Source: Bacteroidota bacterium (GTDB taxonomy: Bacteria > Bacteroidota > Bacteroidia > Bacteroidales > SKPS01). From it: a DNA stretch of 64,000 bases. Positions 37,580 through 45,126 of the stretch are shown one piece after another. Position 1 is the stretch's first letter. Every line of letters starts with the position of its first letter. Both the position numbers and the translations under genes were made by a program. The stretch lies in assembly GCA_022709695.1 (NCBI GenBank), contig JAKLII010000001.1:274881-338880 (forward strand), written 5' to 3'. The notes beneath the pieces are model-generated. The model made no database searches, had not been told where the DNA came from, and worked only from the letters and a program-made list of their open reading frames with translations.

Positions 37580-38785
37580 TTAAGGATACAACAAATACTT
37601 CTCTCTTGTTTTTCCGAATTCAGACAGGCCCGGCTCCCAGCTCTGTCTGATTTCCGCCTCAGGAACACCTGCAATAATCTGCTTTTTAAGCACATCATTG
37701 CCGGCCAGCAGGTTAAAAGAGGACGTAAAGAACTTCTCCCCTCCCCCAACTTCCTGATACATACTGATCAGCCATGTGAGGGCAAGGGAATCGAGCACTG
37801 AGCTGCCGTCGGGGTTCTGGCCCGACAGCTTCCATCCGTAGCAGGTTTCTCCCTGCCATTTCGGGGACTCACTCTTGCCCGGGATCGCCCGCGGCACAAA
37901 CATCGTGTCGCCACTTTTCACTTCAGGATGGCCAATCAGTCTGAACGGGAAATCGGTTCCCCTGCCTACGGAAGCCACAGTGCCTTCCAGCAGACAAACC
38001 GAAGGATACAGATATACGGCATCCATATCCTGCAGGTTTGGAGAAGGATTCACTGGAAGCTGATACACCGATTTGTGGGTGTATCCCTCCATCGCCACCC
38101 AGCGCAAATCGCACCGGATCCCTCCGGCCAGCCACCCTTCATCGTTGATCATCCGGGCATATTCTGCCATCGTCATCCCATGCACCAGAGCCACAGGATG
38201 CATCCCGATAAAGGATCTGTATGCTTCCTGCAGCACCGGCCCATCCACATAATGACCGTTGGGATTGGGACGATCAAGCACCAGCACCGGAATCTTCTGC
38301 TCAGCACAGGCTTCCATTACATAGTGCAGTGTGGAAATGTAGGTATAAAACCTTGCCCCGACATCCTGAAGGTCGAACATCATGATATCGATCCCCTTCA
38401 GATCTTCCGGTGAAGGCTTTTTGTTTTTGCCATAGAGTGAAATTACCGGAAGGCCGGACAGGGAATCATAGCCGGCAGAAATGGTTTTGCCCGCTTCGGC
38501 CTCCCCCCTGAAACCGTGTTCGGGACAAAAAATTTTCGCTATCTGGATACCGGAGCGAAGCAGGGTATCCACCAGATGCACCTGCCCGATCATCGTGGTC
38601 TGGTTGCCGGTTACCCCTACCCGTTTGCCCTGAAGCACTGGTAAGTACACCTCTGTCCGATAGGCTGCAGGTAACAGATTTTGGTCCGGTGCCGTGGCCC
38701 GGTGCATCTGCCTGCAGCCAGTGGCCGGCAAAACCGATAAAGAGGTCGTTAAGAAAAATGCAGTTGATATCAGGATTCTGATCAT
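37580..38785 (-). CDS. NamZ-like exo-N-acetylmuramidase (DUF1343/GH171)
   Basis: 401 residues with an N-terminal signal (lipobox-like LPATGC). DUF1343 motifs are clear: GKRVGVTGNQTT, FCPEHGFRGEAEAGKTI, ISLYGKNKKPSPEDLKGID, FDLQDVGARFYTYISTLHYV, DRPNPNGHYVDGP and LLEGTVASVGRGTDFPF. NamZ from Bacteroidota is an exo-beta-N-acetylmuramidase that releases terminal MurNAc from peptidoglycan fragments. The gene is divergent to the permease at 38845. Confidence 0.9.
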   Translation of the reverse strand: MIRILISTAFFLTTSLSVLPATGCRQMHRATAPDQNLLPAAYRTEVYLPVLQGKRVGVTGNQTTMIGQVHLVDTLLRSGIQIAKIFCPEHGFRGEAEAGKTISAGYDSLSGLPVISLYGKNKKPSPEDLKGIDIMMFDLQDVGARFYTYISTLHYVMEACAEQKIPVLVLDRPNPNGHYVDGPVLQEAYRSFIGMHPVALVHGMTMAEYARMINDEGWLAGGIRCDLRWVAMEGYTHKSVYQLPVNPSPNLQDMDAVYLYPSVCLLEGTVASVGRGTDFPFRLIGHPEVKSGDTMFVPRAIPGKSESPKWQGETCYGWKLSGQNPDGSSVLDSLALTWLISMYQEVGGGEKFFTSSFNLLAGNDVLKKQIIAGVPEAEIRQSWEPGLSEFGKTREKYLLYP

Positions 38786-38820
38786 AGGTCATCATAGCTG
38801 AATGAACATGCAAAGATTAT

Positions 38821-38828
38821 TACTTTTG
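38821..38828 (+). promoter_or_regulatory. Bacteroidota -7 element for the ABC permease gene
   Basis: TACTTTTG fits TAnnTTTG. The coding start 38845 is 16 bp further on, so the leader would be very short. The -33 position is unclear. Confidence 0.42.
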
Positions 38829-38844
38829 CAGAAACCACAGCAAC

Positions 38845-40062
38845 TTGAAAGCAGAACTCTTTGTTGCCCGAAGGCTATTTCAAAAAGGGAAGGGCACTTT
38901 CACCCGCCCAATCATCAATATCTCTGTAGGGAGCGTTGCCCTGAGCATTGCCGTACTGGTGCTGGCAGTGGCTGTGCTGAAAGGATTTCAGTACGAAATC
39001 AGGGAAAAGATCATCGGCTTTGGATCCCATGTGCAGATCACCTGGTACGACAACAACAGTTCCTATGAGCTGAAACCCCTCACCTATGATTCAGCTTTGA
39101 TTCAAAGGATTTCTGCCATCCCGGGGGTGTCGCATGTGCAACCTTTCGGGCTGAAGGCGGGGATCATCAAAACCGATGACCAGATCGAAGGAATCGTCCT
39201 GAAAGGGGTCAATCCGGATTACAACTGGGATTTTTTCAGGGAAAAAATTATTGAAGGGAAGATACCGGTGCTGGACAAACAGGAACGGAGCCTGGAGATC
39301 CTGATCTCCAAACATATCGCTGCAAAACTCAATTTTGCCGTAGGGGATCAGGTGATCCTCTATTTTGTGCAGGATCCGCCACGCTACAGGAGTTTTACCG
39401 TTTCAGGCATCTATGAAACCGGTCTGGCAGAGTTTGATGAGATGTTCCTGTTCGGGGATATCAGGCAGATTGCGCGCCTCAACGACTGGGACAGCACACA
39501 GGTTAGTGGTTACGAGGTGTTGATCAACGATTTCAAACAGCTGGATGCCGTGGCTGCGCAGGTAAATGAAACCATTCCCGTCGACATGCTGGCCGAGAGC
39601 ATCCGCGACCGGAATCCGCAGTTGTTCGGGTGGCTTGCCCTGATGGACCAGAACGTGCTCATTATCCTGGCCATAACCACCCTGGTGGCCCTGATCCATA
39701 TGACCTCCATCCTGCTGATCATGGTGATTGAGCGAACCCAAATGATCGGGATCCTTAAAGCTATTGGTATGGACAACAGGTCGTTACGCAGCCTGTTTAT
39801 CTACCACAGCGCCTTCCTGCTGGCAAAAGGGATTGTGATCGGAAATGCCATCGCTATTTCCATTGCCATGTTGCAGCAATATACAGGCTTCTTCAAGCTG
39901 GATCAGGAAAACTACTACCTCGATACCGTACCGGTGCGGCTGCTGACGGGAGACCTTCTCCTGGTGAATGCGGGGGTAATGTTGGTGGTTGTGCTGGTGA
40001 TGCTGATTCCTGCCCTGGTGGTAAGGGGGATCACTCCAGTTCAGGCAATTCGGTATGACTAG
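38845..40062 (+). CDS. FtsX/LolC-E type ABC transporter permease
   Basis: 405 residues with a TTG start (an upstream ATG in this frame is absent, and homologues begin at this point with a Lys/Glu-Leu-Phe-xAla-Arg-Arg-Leu pattern). The MacB/FtsX layout is clear: a first membrane span (NISVGSVALSIAVLVLAVAV), a large extracytoplasmic domain (about 55-260) and three C-terminal spans with RTQMIGILKAIGMDNRSLRS. The LolCDE-like complex extracts lipoproteins from the inner membrane. No ATPase gene is adjacent. The 3' end overlaps the convergent FKBP gene by 32 bp. Confidence 0.88.
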   Translation: MKAELFVARRLFQKGKGTFTRPIINISVGSVALSIAVLVLAVAVLKGFQYEIREKIIGFGSHVQITWYDNNSSYELKPLTYDSALIQRISAIPGVSHVQPFGLKAGIIKTDDQIEGIVLKGVNPDYNWDFFREKIIEGKIPVLDKQERSLEILISKHIAAKLNFAVGDQVILYFVQDPPRYRSFTVSGIYETGLAEFDEMFLFGDIRQIARLNDWDSTQVSGYEVLINDFKQLDAVAAQVNETIPVDMLAESIRDRNPQLFGWLALMDQNVLIILAITTLVALIHMTSILLIMVIERTQMIGILKAIGMDNRSLRSLFIYHSAFLLAKGIVIGNAIAISIAMLQQYTGFFKLDQENYYLDTVPVRLLTGDLLLVNAGVMLVVVLVMLIPALVVRGITPVQAIRYD

Positions 40063-40498
40063 CCGGATCGGGCAGAATTTCAACCAGTTCAACATCGAAG
40101 GTGAGGGTTTGACCTGCCAGTTCATGGTTGCCGTCCAGAAACACCTTGTCACCCCTGATATCCACAACCTTCAGCGCAAGTACTCCCACTTCCTCATTGG
40201 GCAGTTCTATGATCTGTCCGGTCTTAACTTCCAGTGATCCAAACACTTCCTTCCTGCTTACAGGAAAGATCAGGTCCTTGTCAACCTCCCCGTAAGCTAG
40301 ATGGGGAGGTATCTCCACCCGTTTGGTTTCCCCGGGTTTCATCCCGAAAAGCGCCTCCTCCAGGCCCTGTATCAACACCTCACCCCCCAGCTGGAACTCA
40401 AGGGGCTCCCCTGATGTGGTCGATTCAAATATCGTATTATCAGGGCGATACCCTGTGTAGTGAATCCTTACCATATCCCACAACTGAGCTGCTTCCAT
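40031..40498 (-). CDS. SlyD-like FKBP-type peptidyl-prolyl isomerase
   Basis: 155 residues from ATG 40498, without a signal peptide (an ATG at 40522 adds 8 residues). FKBP residues: VRIHYTGYRPDNTIFEST, LEFQLGGEVLIQGLEEALFG, GETKRVEIPPHLAYGEVD, with an insert-in-flap domain (PVSRKEVF...ALKVVDIRGDKVFLDGNHELAG) that gives chaperone activity in SlyD proteins. The His-rich metal tail of E. coli SlyD is missing. Convergent with the permease. Confidence 0.88.
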   Translation of the reverse strand: MEAAQLWDMVRIHYTGYRPDNTIFESTTSGEPLEFQLGGEVLIQGLEEALFGMKPGETKRVEIPPHLAYGEVDKDLIFPVSRKEVFGSLEVKTGQIIELPNEEVGVLALKVVDIRGDKVFLDGNHELAGQTLTFDVELVEILPDPASHTELPELE

Positions 40499-40551
40499 GG
40501 TTGTTTTTTCTTTGATTAGCATGATTTTCCCGGGTGCACCGGAATTCCCTC

Positions 40552-40567
40552 TATCTTTGCAAAGATA
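40552..40567. promoter_or_regulatory. Palindromic TATCTTTG/CAAAGATA element between divergent genes
   Basis: A perfect 16-bp palindrome, TATCTTTGCAAAGATA, offers a TAnnTTTG -7 element to both strands: toward the PLP enzyme (ATG 40593) and toward the FKBP gene (ATG 40498). No good -33 TTG is found at the right distance on either strand. Confidence 0.4.
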
Positions 40568-40592
40568 AACGCAAATTTAAATTTCCCTTATC

Positions 40593-41780
40593 ATGGCAAC
40601 AGAAAAGATGGGTTTTAATTCCACAGTTATTCATGGCGGAGGGGCTTCCGACCCATTGGGAAGCGCTGTAACCCCTATATACCAGACCTCTACCTTTATA
40701 TTCGAAAATGCCGACCACGGCGCAGCCTGTTTCTCAGGCGAAAGCGACGGATACATTTACACCCGGATAGGCAATCCCACCATCCGCGATCTCGAGAAGG
40801 TGATTGCCCAGCTTGAGGGGGGGTATGACGGGATCGCCACCGCATCCGGAATGGCCGCTGTTACCACCGTGTATGCAGCCCTCCTGTCACAGGGTGACCA
40901 CATGGTGAGCCACAATGCCGTGTACGGACCGTCGCGGGGTGTGATGGATTCGGTTTTCAGCCGGTTTGGCATCCAGAGCACCTACGTGGATGCCACCGAT
41001 ATCAACCATGTAAAAGATGCCATCAGGCCGAATACAAAACTGATTTACCTCGAAACACCGGCCAATCCCACCATGGGCATCACCGACCTGGAAGCAGTGT
41101 GTAAACTGGCAAAAGCACACGGCATTAAGGTATGTGTCGACAACACCTTCTGCAGCCCATACCTGCAGAGGCCGCTGGAATACGGGGCCGATATCGTGCT
41201 GCACAGCATGACCAAATTTATCAACGGCCACGCCGATGTGGTGGCAGGGATGCTGGTAACCTCCGACAAGGAACTCTATCAGCAGCTCAGAACCGTTCTG
41301 GTGAATATGGGCGGCAATATGGATCCTCATCAGGCATACCTGGCACGCAGAGGGGTGAAAACCATGGGGATCCGCATCGACAGGGCCCAGGAATCGGCCT
41401 TGCGCATTGCAGAATGGCTCGAAAAACACCCGAAGGTGGAATGGATCCTCTATCCGGGATTACCTTCCCATCCTCAATATGAGCTGGGTAAAAAACAGAT
41501 GAAGGGCCCTGGTTGTATGATTTCGTTTGGCCTGAAGGGCGGACTTGATGCCGGCAAAATCCTGATGAACAACGTGAAACTTGCCATTCTGGCAGTGTCG
41601 CTCGGTGGCATCGAAACCCTGATCCAGCACCCGGCATCCATGACCCATTCGAAACTCGGGCCGGCCAAAAGGGCCGAAGCGGGCATCAGCGACGGGCTGG
41701 TGAGGTTTTCGGTTGGCATCGAAGAATGCGAAGACATCATCCATGACCTGAGCCAGGCGCTCGATAAGATTCCCGGATAA
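40593..41780 (+). CDS. Trans-sulfuration PLP enzyme (methionine gamma-lyase/cystathionine lyase family)
   Basis: 395 residues. Fold-type I PLP enzyme of the Cys/Met metabolism family: TRIGNPTIRDLEK (Y56/R58 region), SGMAAV, YLETPANPT, the Asp of CVDNTFCSPY (D183) and the PLP Lys in HSMTKFINGHAD (K208). The family uses cystathionine, methionine or homocysteine. The Cys typical of methionine gamma-lyases in the YGCT motif is replaced (YGPS, residues 111-114), so lyase substrate choice is open; the gene could be a cystathionine beta/gamma-lyase or synthase. It has its own promoter and no clear operon partner. Confidence 0.87.
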   Translation: MATEKMGFNSTVIHGGGASDPLGSAVTPIYQTSTFIFENADHGAACFSGESDGYIYTRIGNPTIRDLEKVIAQLEGGYDGIATASGMAAVTTVYAALLSQGDHMVSHNAVYGPSRGVMDSVFSRFGIQSTYVDATDINHVKDAIRPNTKLIYLETPANPTMGITDLEAVCKLAKAHGIKVCVDNTFCSPYLQRPLEYGADIVLHSMTKFINGHADVVAGMLVTSDKELYQQLRTVLVNMGGNMDPHQAYLARRGVKTMGIRIDRAQESALRIAEWLEKHPKVEWILYPGLPSHPQYELGKKQMKGPGCMISFGLKGGLDAGKILMNNVKLAILAVSLGGIETLIQHPASMTHSKLGPAKRAEAGISDGLVRFSVGIEECEDIIHDLSQALDKIPG

Positions 41781-41801
41781 AATTTCCTTTTGTAAAACTC
41801 T

Positions 41802-41809
41802 TATATTTG
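41802..41809 (+). promoter_or_regulatory. Bacteroidota -7 element ahead of the structured leader
   Basis: TATATTTG, well matched to TAnnTTTG, lies 178 bp upstream of the DUF349 gene. A transcript from here would begin near 41816 and contain the Cys-rich mini-ORF and two hairpins before the DUF349 start. Confidence 0.5.
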
Positions 41810-41811
41810 CA

Positions 41812-41987
41812 CCCTTGTTTTGCCCGGGCAAGACTAAGATGAAATGCTGCAGAGGATGTTGTGCCGATGCCTGGCAACGATGACTTCCTGCTGAGTACCA
41901 GAAAAAGCCTGTGCTTTTTCAGGATTCTTTCAAGCCTGATCCGGCCTGCCGGCTCAGGGGTATTGTTTAACCCTTAACCTATCCGTC
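41812..41987 (+). other. Long structured leader or small RNA ahead of the DUF349 gene
   Basis: About 175 nt without a long gene. It has a hairpin with perfect arms GAAAAAGC (41901-41908) and GCTTTTTC (41913-41920) and loop CTGT, and a second hairpin (41935-41958) with CCTGA/TCAGG and CCGG/CCGG arms and a CCTG loop. It could be a leader controlling the DUF349 gene or a separate small RNA. No known riboswitch is recognised. Confidence 0.4.
41839..41883 (+). CDS. Possible 14-residue Cys-rich leader peptide
   Basis: ATG AAA TGC TGC AGA ... TGA encodes MKCCRGCCADAWQR. Four Cys codons in two pairs within 14 residues is unusual for a chance ORF. It lies about 25 bp behind the TATATTTG element and ahead of two hairpins, as in translation-controlled attenuators. 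The downstream DUF349 gene has no known link to sulfur metabolism, though the trans-sulfuration gene ends upstream. Confidence 0.3.
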   Translation: MKCCRGCCADAWQR

Positions 41988-44528
41988 ATGGAAAACGAAG
42001 AAAAAAAAGTTGATGAACACGAAGCATTGGAACAGGATGCCCTGAACCAGGAAGTTACATCAGAAGAGACTGAAGAGGTAACTTCGGAAGAATCAGAATC
42101 AGATGCATCCGCAGAAGTTGAAGAAGCAGAGTCAGCCCCCATCATTATAACCCCCCTGTTTGATGCAGAGGGGAATTTTTATGAGGATCCGGTGCGGATT
42201 GAAATACATCCCGAAGATAGTCCGGCCATAGCGGAAACCAATATTGAAACTGAAGAAGAAATACTCGAACCCCTAGCGGAAACCCCTTTGAAGGAATCAG
42301 CAGAGGCTATTCATGAGAAAATCGTTGCAGAAGCAGAAGTTGCCATTCCCGTAGAAGCAACAGAAGTGGTGGAGACCATTCCGGAACCGGAACCCATCGT
42401 TGCTGAAGAGGAGGTTATCGTTCCTGTGGAAGAGACGGAAGTGGTGGAGACCATTCCGGAACCGGAACCCATCGTTGCTGAAGAGGAGGTTATCGTTCCT
42501 GTGGAAGAGACGGAAGAGGTTGAATCCATTCCTGAACCGGAAGCTATCGTTGCTGAAGAGGAGGTTATCGTTCCCGTGGAAGCGACGGAAGAGGTTGAAT
42601 CCATTCCGGAACCGGAAACCATCGTTGCTGAAGAGGAAGTTACCGTTCCCGTGGAGATAGCAGAAGAGGCAGAAACCCTTTCCGAACACGTGGAACCCGT
42701 TGTGGCTGAAGAGATCCCGGTGCCATTGCAGGAGCCGGAAACCATCACCGGGCTGCATGAGCCCGATCATATCGCGGCAGAAACGGAGGATGTGGAGGAG
42801 ATCGAGGATCATCAGGATTACTCAGCCCTGAGCAGGGAAGAGATTGTGGTTGCCATGGAAGAGCTGATTGCGGATGAAAAGGCTGTTCAGTTCAGACAGA
42901 AAGCCGGCAAACTGAAAATTGCCTTCCGCGAGCTGATCAAGCATGAGAAGGATGCACTCCTTGCTGCATTCATAGCAGAAGGGGGCGAACGCGACCAGTT
43001 TGTGATGGAACCTGATGAACTTTCCCTGAGATTTGAGGCCGCACTGGCGGTATATCGCGATAAAAAGCAAAAGCAGATCGAGGAGCAGGAAGAGGTGAAG
43101 AAGCAGAATCTCCAGAAAAAGCTGGAGATGCTGGAACGCATCAAGGAGCTTATCAATTCTGAGGAACCGTTAAAAAAGACCTATGATGAATTCAGGGGCA
43201 TCCAGGACCGCTGGCGGGAAATTGGCAACGTACCCAAGGGCGAGATCAGCAACCTTTGGCAGAGTTACCATTTCCTGGTAGAAAAATTCTTCGATAAGGT
43301 AAAGATCAACAATGAGCTCCGGGACCTCGACATGAAGAAGAACCTGGAGAAGAAGATAGAGCTGTGTGAAAAGGCTGAGGAGCTGCTGCTTGAAGTTTCG
43401 GTACTGAAGTCATTCAAGCTGTTACAGCGGTACCATCAGGAGTGGAAGGAGATCGGTGCGGTGCCCAACGACAAGAAGGATGAGTTGTGGGAGCGTTTCA
43501 GGGCAGCTACGGAAAAAATCAACGAACGGCGCAGGGAATATTACGAACAGCTCCATTCTGAACAGGAGAACAACTTCGCTGCCAAACGGGCACTGTGCGA
43601 AAAGATGGAAGAGGTGATGGCAACCCTTCCAGAGTCGATCAACGACTGGCAGAGCACCAACGATGAGGTGAATGAGCTGATGAAGATGTGGCGCAGCCTC
43701 GGACCTGCCCCCAGACAGCACAACGAAGAGATCTGGAAACGGTTCAAAGGGCTGGTGGATGAGTTTTTCAACCAGAAGAAAAACCACCTCACCTCAGTTA
43801 AGGATGAGCAGGTGAACAACTACAACCTGAAGCTCGACATCTGCCAGCAGGCTGAAGCACTGAAAGACAGTACCGACTGGAAAGAAACCACCGATGAACT
43901 GATCAGGCTGCAGCAGGAGTGGAAGAAGGTAGGACCGGTGCCACGCCGGCATGCCGATAAAATCTGGAAACGTTTCAGGGGTGCCTGCGACGAGTTCTTT
44001 ACGAAAAAGCAGGCCCATTTCGCCTCACAGAAAGACAGCGAAGAGGAAAACCTGAAAATCAAGGAAGGATTGATCGAAAGGATCAGAACCCTTGAGATCG
44101 GGGCCAACAGGGAAGAAAATCTGAACACCATCAAGGAGATCCAGCGCGAGTTCATTGAAACCGGACACGTTCCCTTCAGGAAGAAGAATGAGATCCAGGC
44201 AGCCTTCCGTGAGGCCATCAACCAGAAGCTAGACCAGCTGAAGGTGAATTATGCCGAGATCAGCGGCGGGTATGGCCGGCCACGCCAGCAGAACTACAGA
44301 AACGACCGCGATTGGAACCAGCAGGCACAGGGCGGCAATAAAGAACGCATCTTCCTTCAGCAAAAGATCCAGAAGCTGAAGGCCGACGTAGCCCTCTGGG
44401 AAAACAACCTCGGGTTCCTTGCCAAATCGGCAGCTGCCGCCGTACTGCGGAGCGAATTCGACAAAAAAATCGAGCGCACCAAAGACGAAATCGCCCTCCT
44501 CGAAGCGAAACTCCGCACCATCGAATAG
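41988..44528 (+). CDS. DUF349 repeat protein with Glu/Pro-rich N-terminus
   Basis: 846 residues. An acidic N-terminus (about 1-260) includes four near-perfect 25-residue repeats with the core IPEPEPIVAEEEVIVP (nucleotides 42351-42650). The remainder contains five DUF349 units, each with a W-x3-G-x-V/A-P pattern: DRWREIGNVPKGE, QEWKEIGAVPNDK, KMWRSLGPAPRQHNEE, QEWKKVGPVPRRHADK and REFIETGHVPFRKKNE, linked by coiled coils. A C-terminal coiled coil closes it (about 780-846). No signal peptide or membrane span, so it is cytoplasmic. Function of DUF349 proteins is unknown. Confidence 0.88.
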   Translation: MENEEKKVDEHEALEQDALNQEVTSEETEEVTSEESESDASAEVEEAESAPIIITPLFDAEGNFYEDPVRIEIHPEDSPAIAETNIETEEEILEPLAETPLKESAEAIHEKIVAEAEVAIPVEATEVVETIPEPEPIVAEEEVIVPVEETEVVETIPEPEPIVAEEEVIVPVEETEEVESIPEPEAIVAEEEVIVPVEATEEVESIPEPETIVAEEEVTVPVEIAEEAETLSEHVEPVVAEEIPVPLQEPETITGLHEPDHIAAETEDVEEIEDHQDYSALSREEIVVAMEELIADEKAVQFRQKAGKLKIAFRELIKHEKDALLAAFIAEGGERDQFVMEPDELSLRFEAALAVYRDKKQKQIEEQEEVKKQNLQKKLEMLERIKELINSEEPLKKTYDEFRGIQDRWREIGNVPKGEISNLWQSYHFLVEKFFDKVKINNELRDLDMKKNLEKKIELCEKAEELLLEVSVLKSFKLLQRYHQEWKEIGAVPNDKKDELWERFRAATEKINERRREYYEQLHSEQENNFAAKRALCEKMEEVMATLPESINDWQSTNDEVNELMKMWRSLGPAPRQHNEEIWKRFKGLVDEFFNQKKNHLTSVKDEQVNNYNLKLDICQQAEALKDSTDWKETTDELIRLQQEWKKVGPVPRRHADKIWKRFRGACDEFFTKKQAHFASQKDSEEENLKIKEGLIERIRTLEIGANREENLNTIKEIQREFIETGHVPFRKKNEIQAAFREAINQKLDQLKVNYAEISGGYGRPRQQNYRNDRDWNQQAQGGNKERIFLQQKIQKLKADVALWENNLGFLAKSAAAAVLRSEFDKKIERTKDEIALLEAKLRTIE
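42351..42725 (+). repeat. 75-bp in-frame tandem repeat inside the DUF349 gene
   Basis: Four close copies (42351-42650) and one diverged copy (42651-42725) of a 75-bp unit encode VE(A/E)TE(V/E)VE(T/S)IPEPEP-type 25-mers. Copy number likely varies between strains. Confidence 0.85.
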
Positions 44529-44536
44529 TCCCATAC

Positions 44537-44588
44537 GGGCAACGCATGCGTTGCCCGTTCCGCATGGGGGCGACGCATGCGTCGCCCC
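44537..44588. repeat. Two adjacent GC-rich perfect palindromes
   Basis: Between the convergent DUF349 and OsmC genes lie a 20-bp palindrome (44537-44556, GGGCAACGCA and its complement) and a 22-bp palindrome (44567-44588, GGGGCGACGCA and its complement), both centred on GCATGC. They look like members of a REP-like family and may serve as a bidirectional terminator. Confidence 0.75.
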
Positions 44589-44590
44589 TA

Positions 44591-44977
44591 TCAGGCTACA
44601 ACGCGCACATCAAATTCGATATCGGGGTGCAAATGTTTCTTTACTGCGCATAACGACGCGGTACTGACCAATGCATCATGATATTTTTCCGGAAATGATG
44701 CGGGTACCCTGATCTCGAGATTGATCTTCCCGATCATCCTTTTAAATTGGTCATATTCAATACTCTGGAACAGCCTGATGTCGTCGGCAGGCAGTTGCCG
44801 CTGGTCGCAGAACGATTTCACATAAATGCCAGCACAGGTGCCCAGTGAAGCGAGAAAAAGGGTAAAGGGCTCAGGGGCAGTACCTTCTCCCCCACCCTGG
44901 GGCGATTGGTCCGTTTTTACCGTAAAGCCGTTTACCAGGGCATTGACTTTCTTGTTACCGTCGAAATAGATTTCCAT
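44591..44977 (-). CDS. OsmC family peroxide-reducing protein
   Basis: 128 residues. OsmC/Ohr fold with two conserved Cys: C48 in LASLGTCAGIYVK and C110 in STASLCAVKKHLHP. The protein would reduce organic hydroperoxides or related thiol-reactive compounds. Its usual length is 125-140 residues. Convergent to the DUF349 gene, separated by the palindromes. The start is the ATG at 44977. Confidence 0.88.
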   Translation of the reverse strand: MEIYFDGNKKVNALVNGFTVKTDQSPQGGGEGTAPEPFTLFLASLGTCAGIYVKSFCDQRQLPADDIRLFQSIEYDQFKRMIGKINLEIRVPASFPEKYHDALVSTASLCAVKKHLHPDIEFDVRVVA

Positions 44978-45126
44978 GTTTTAAAATTTTTGGACTTCTG
45001 AATGATTCGCATTCGTTAGCCTGTAATGAATATTTAAATTATCTAGTTATCTATATATATCAATATTCATGCTATTGACATTTTGGCAGTTCCTGGATGC
45101 AAAAATAATTTTTACGATATCAAGAG

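Noticed and set aside
42297..42812. Long minus-strand open frames opposite the DUF349 gene
   Set aside because: They are opposite the 75-bp repeats and give low-complexity repeated peptides with no start signals.
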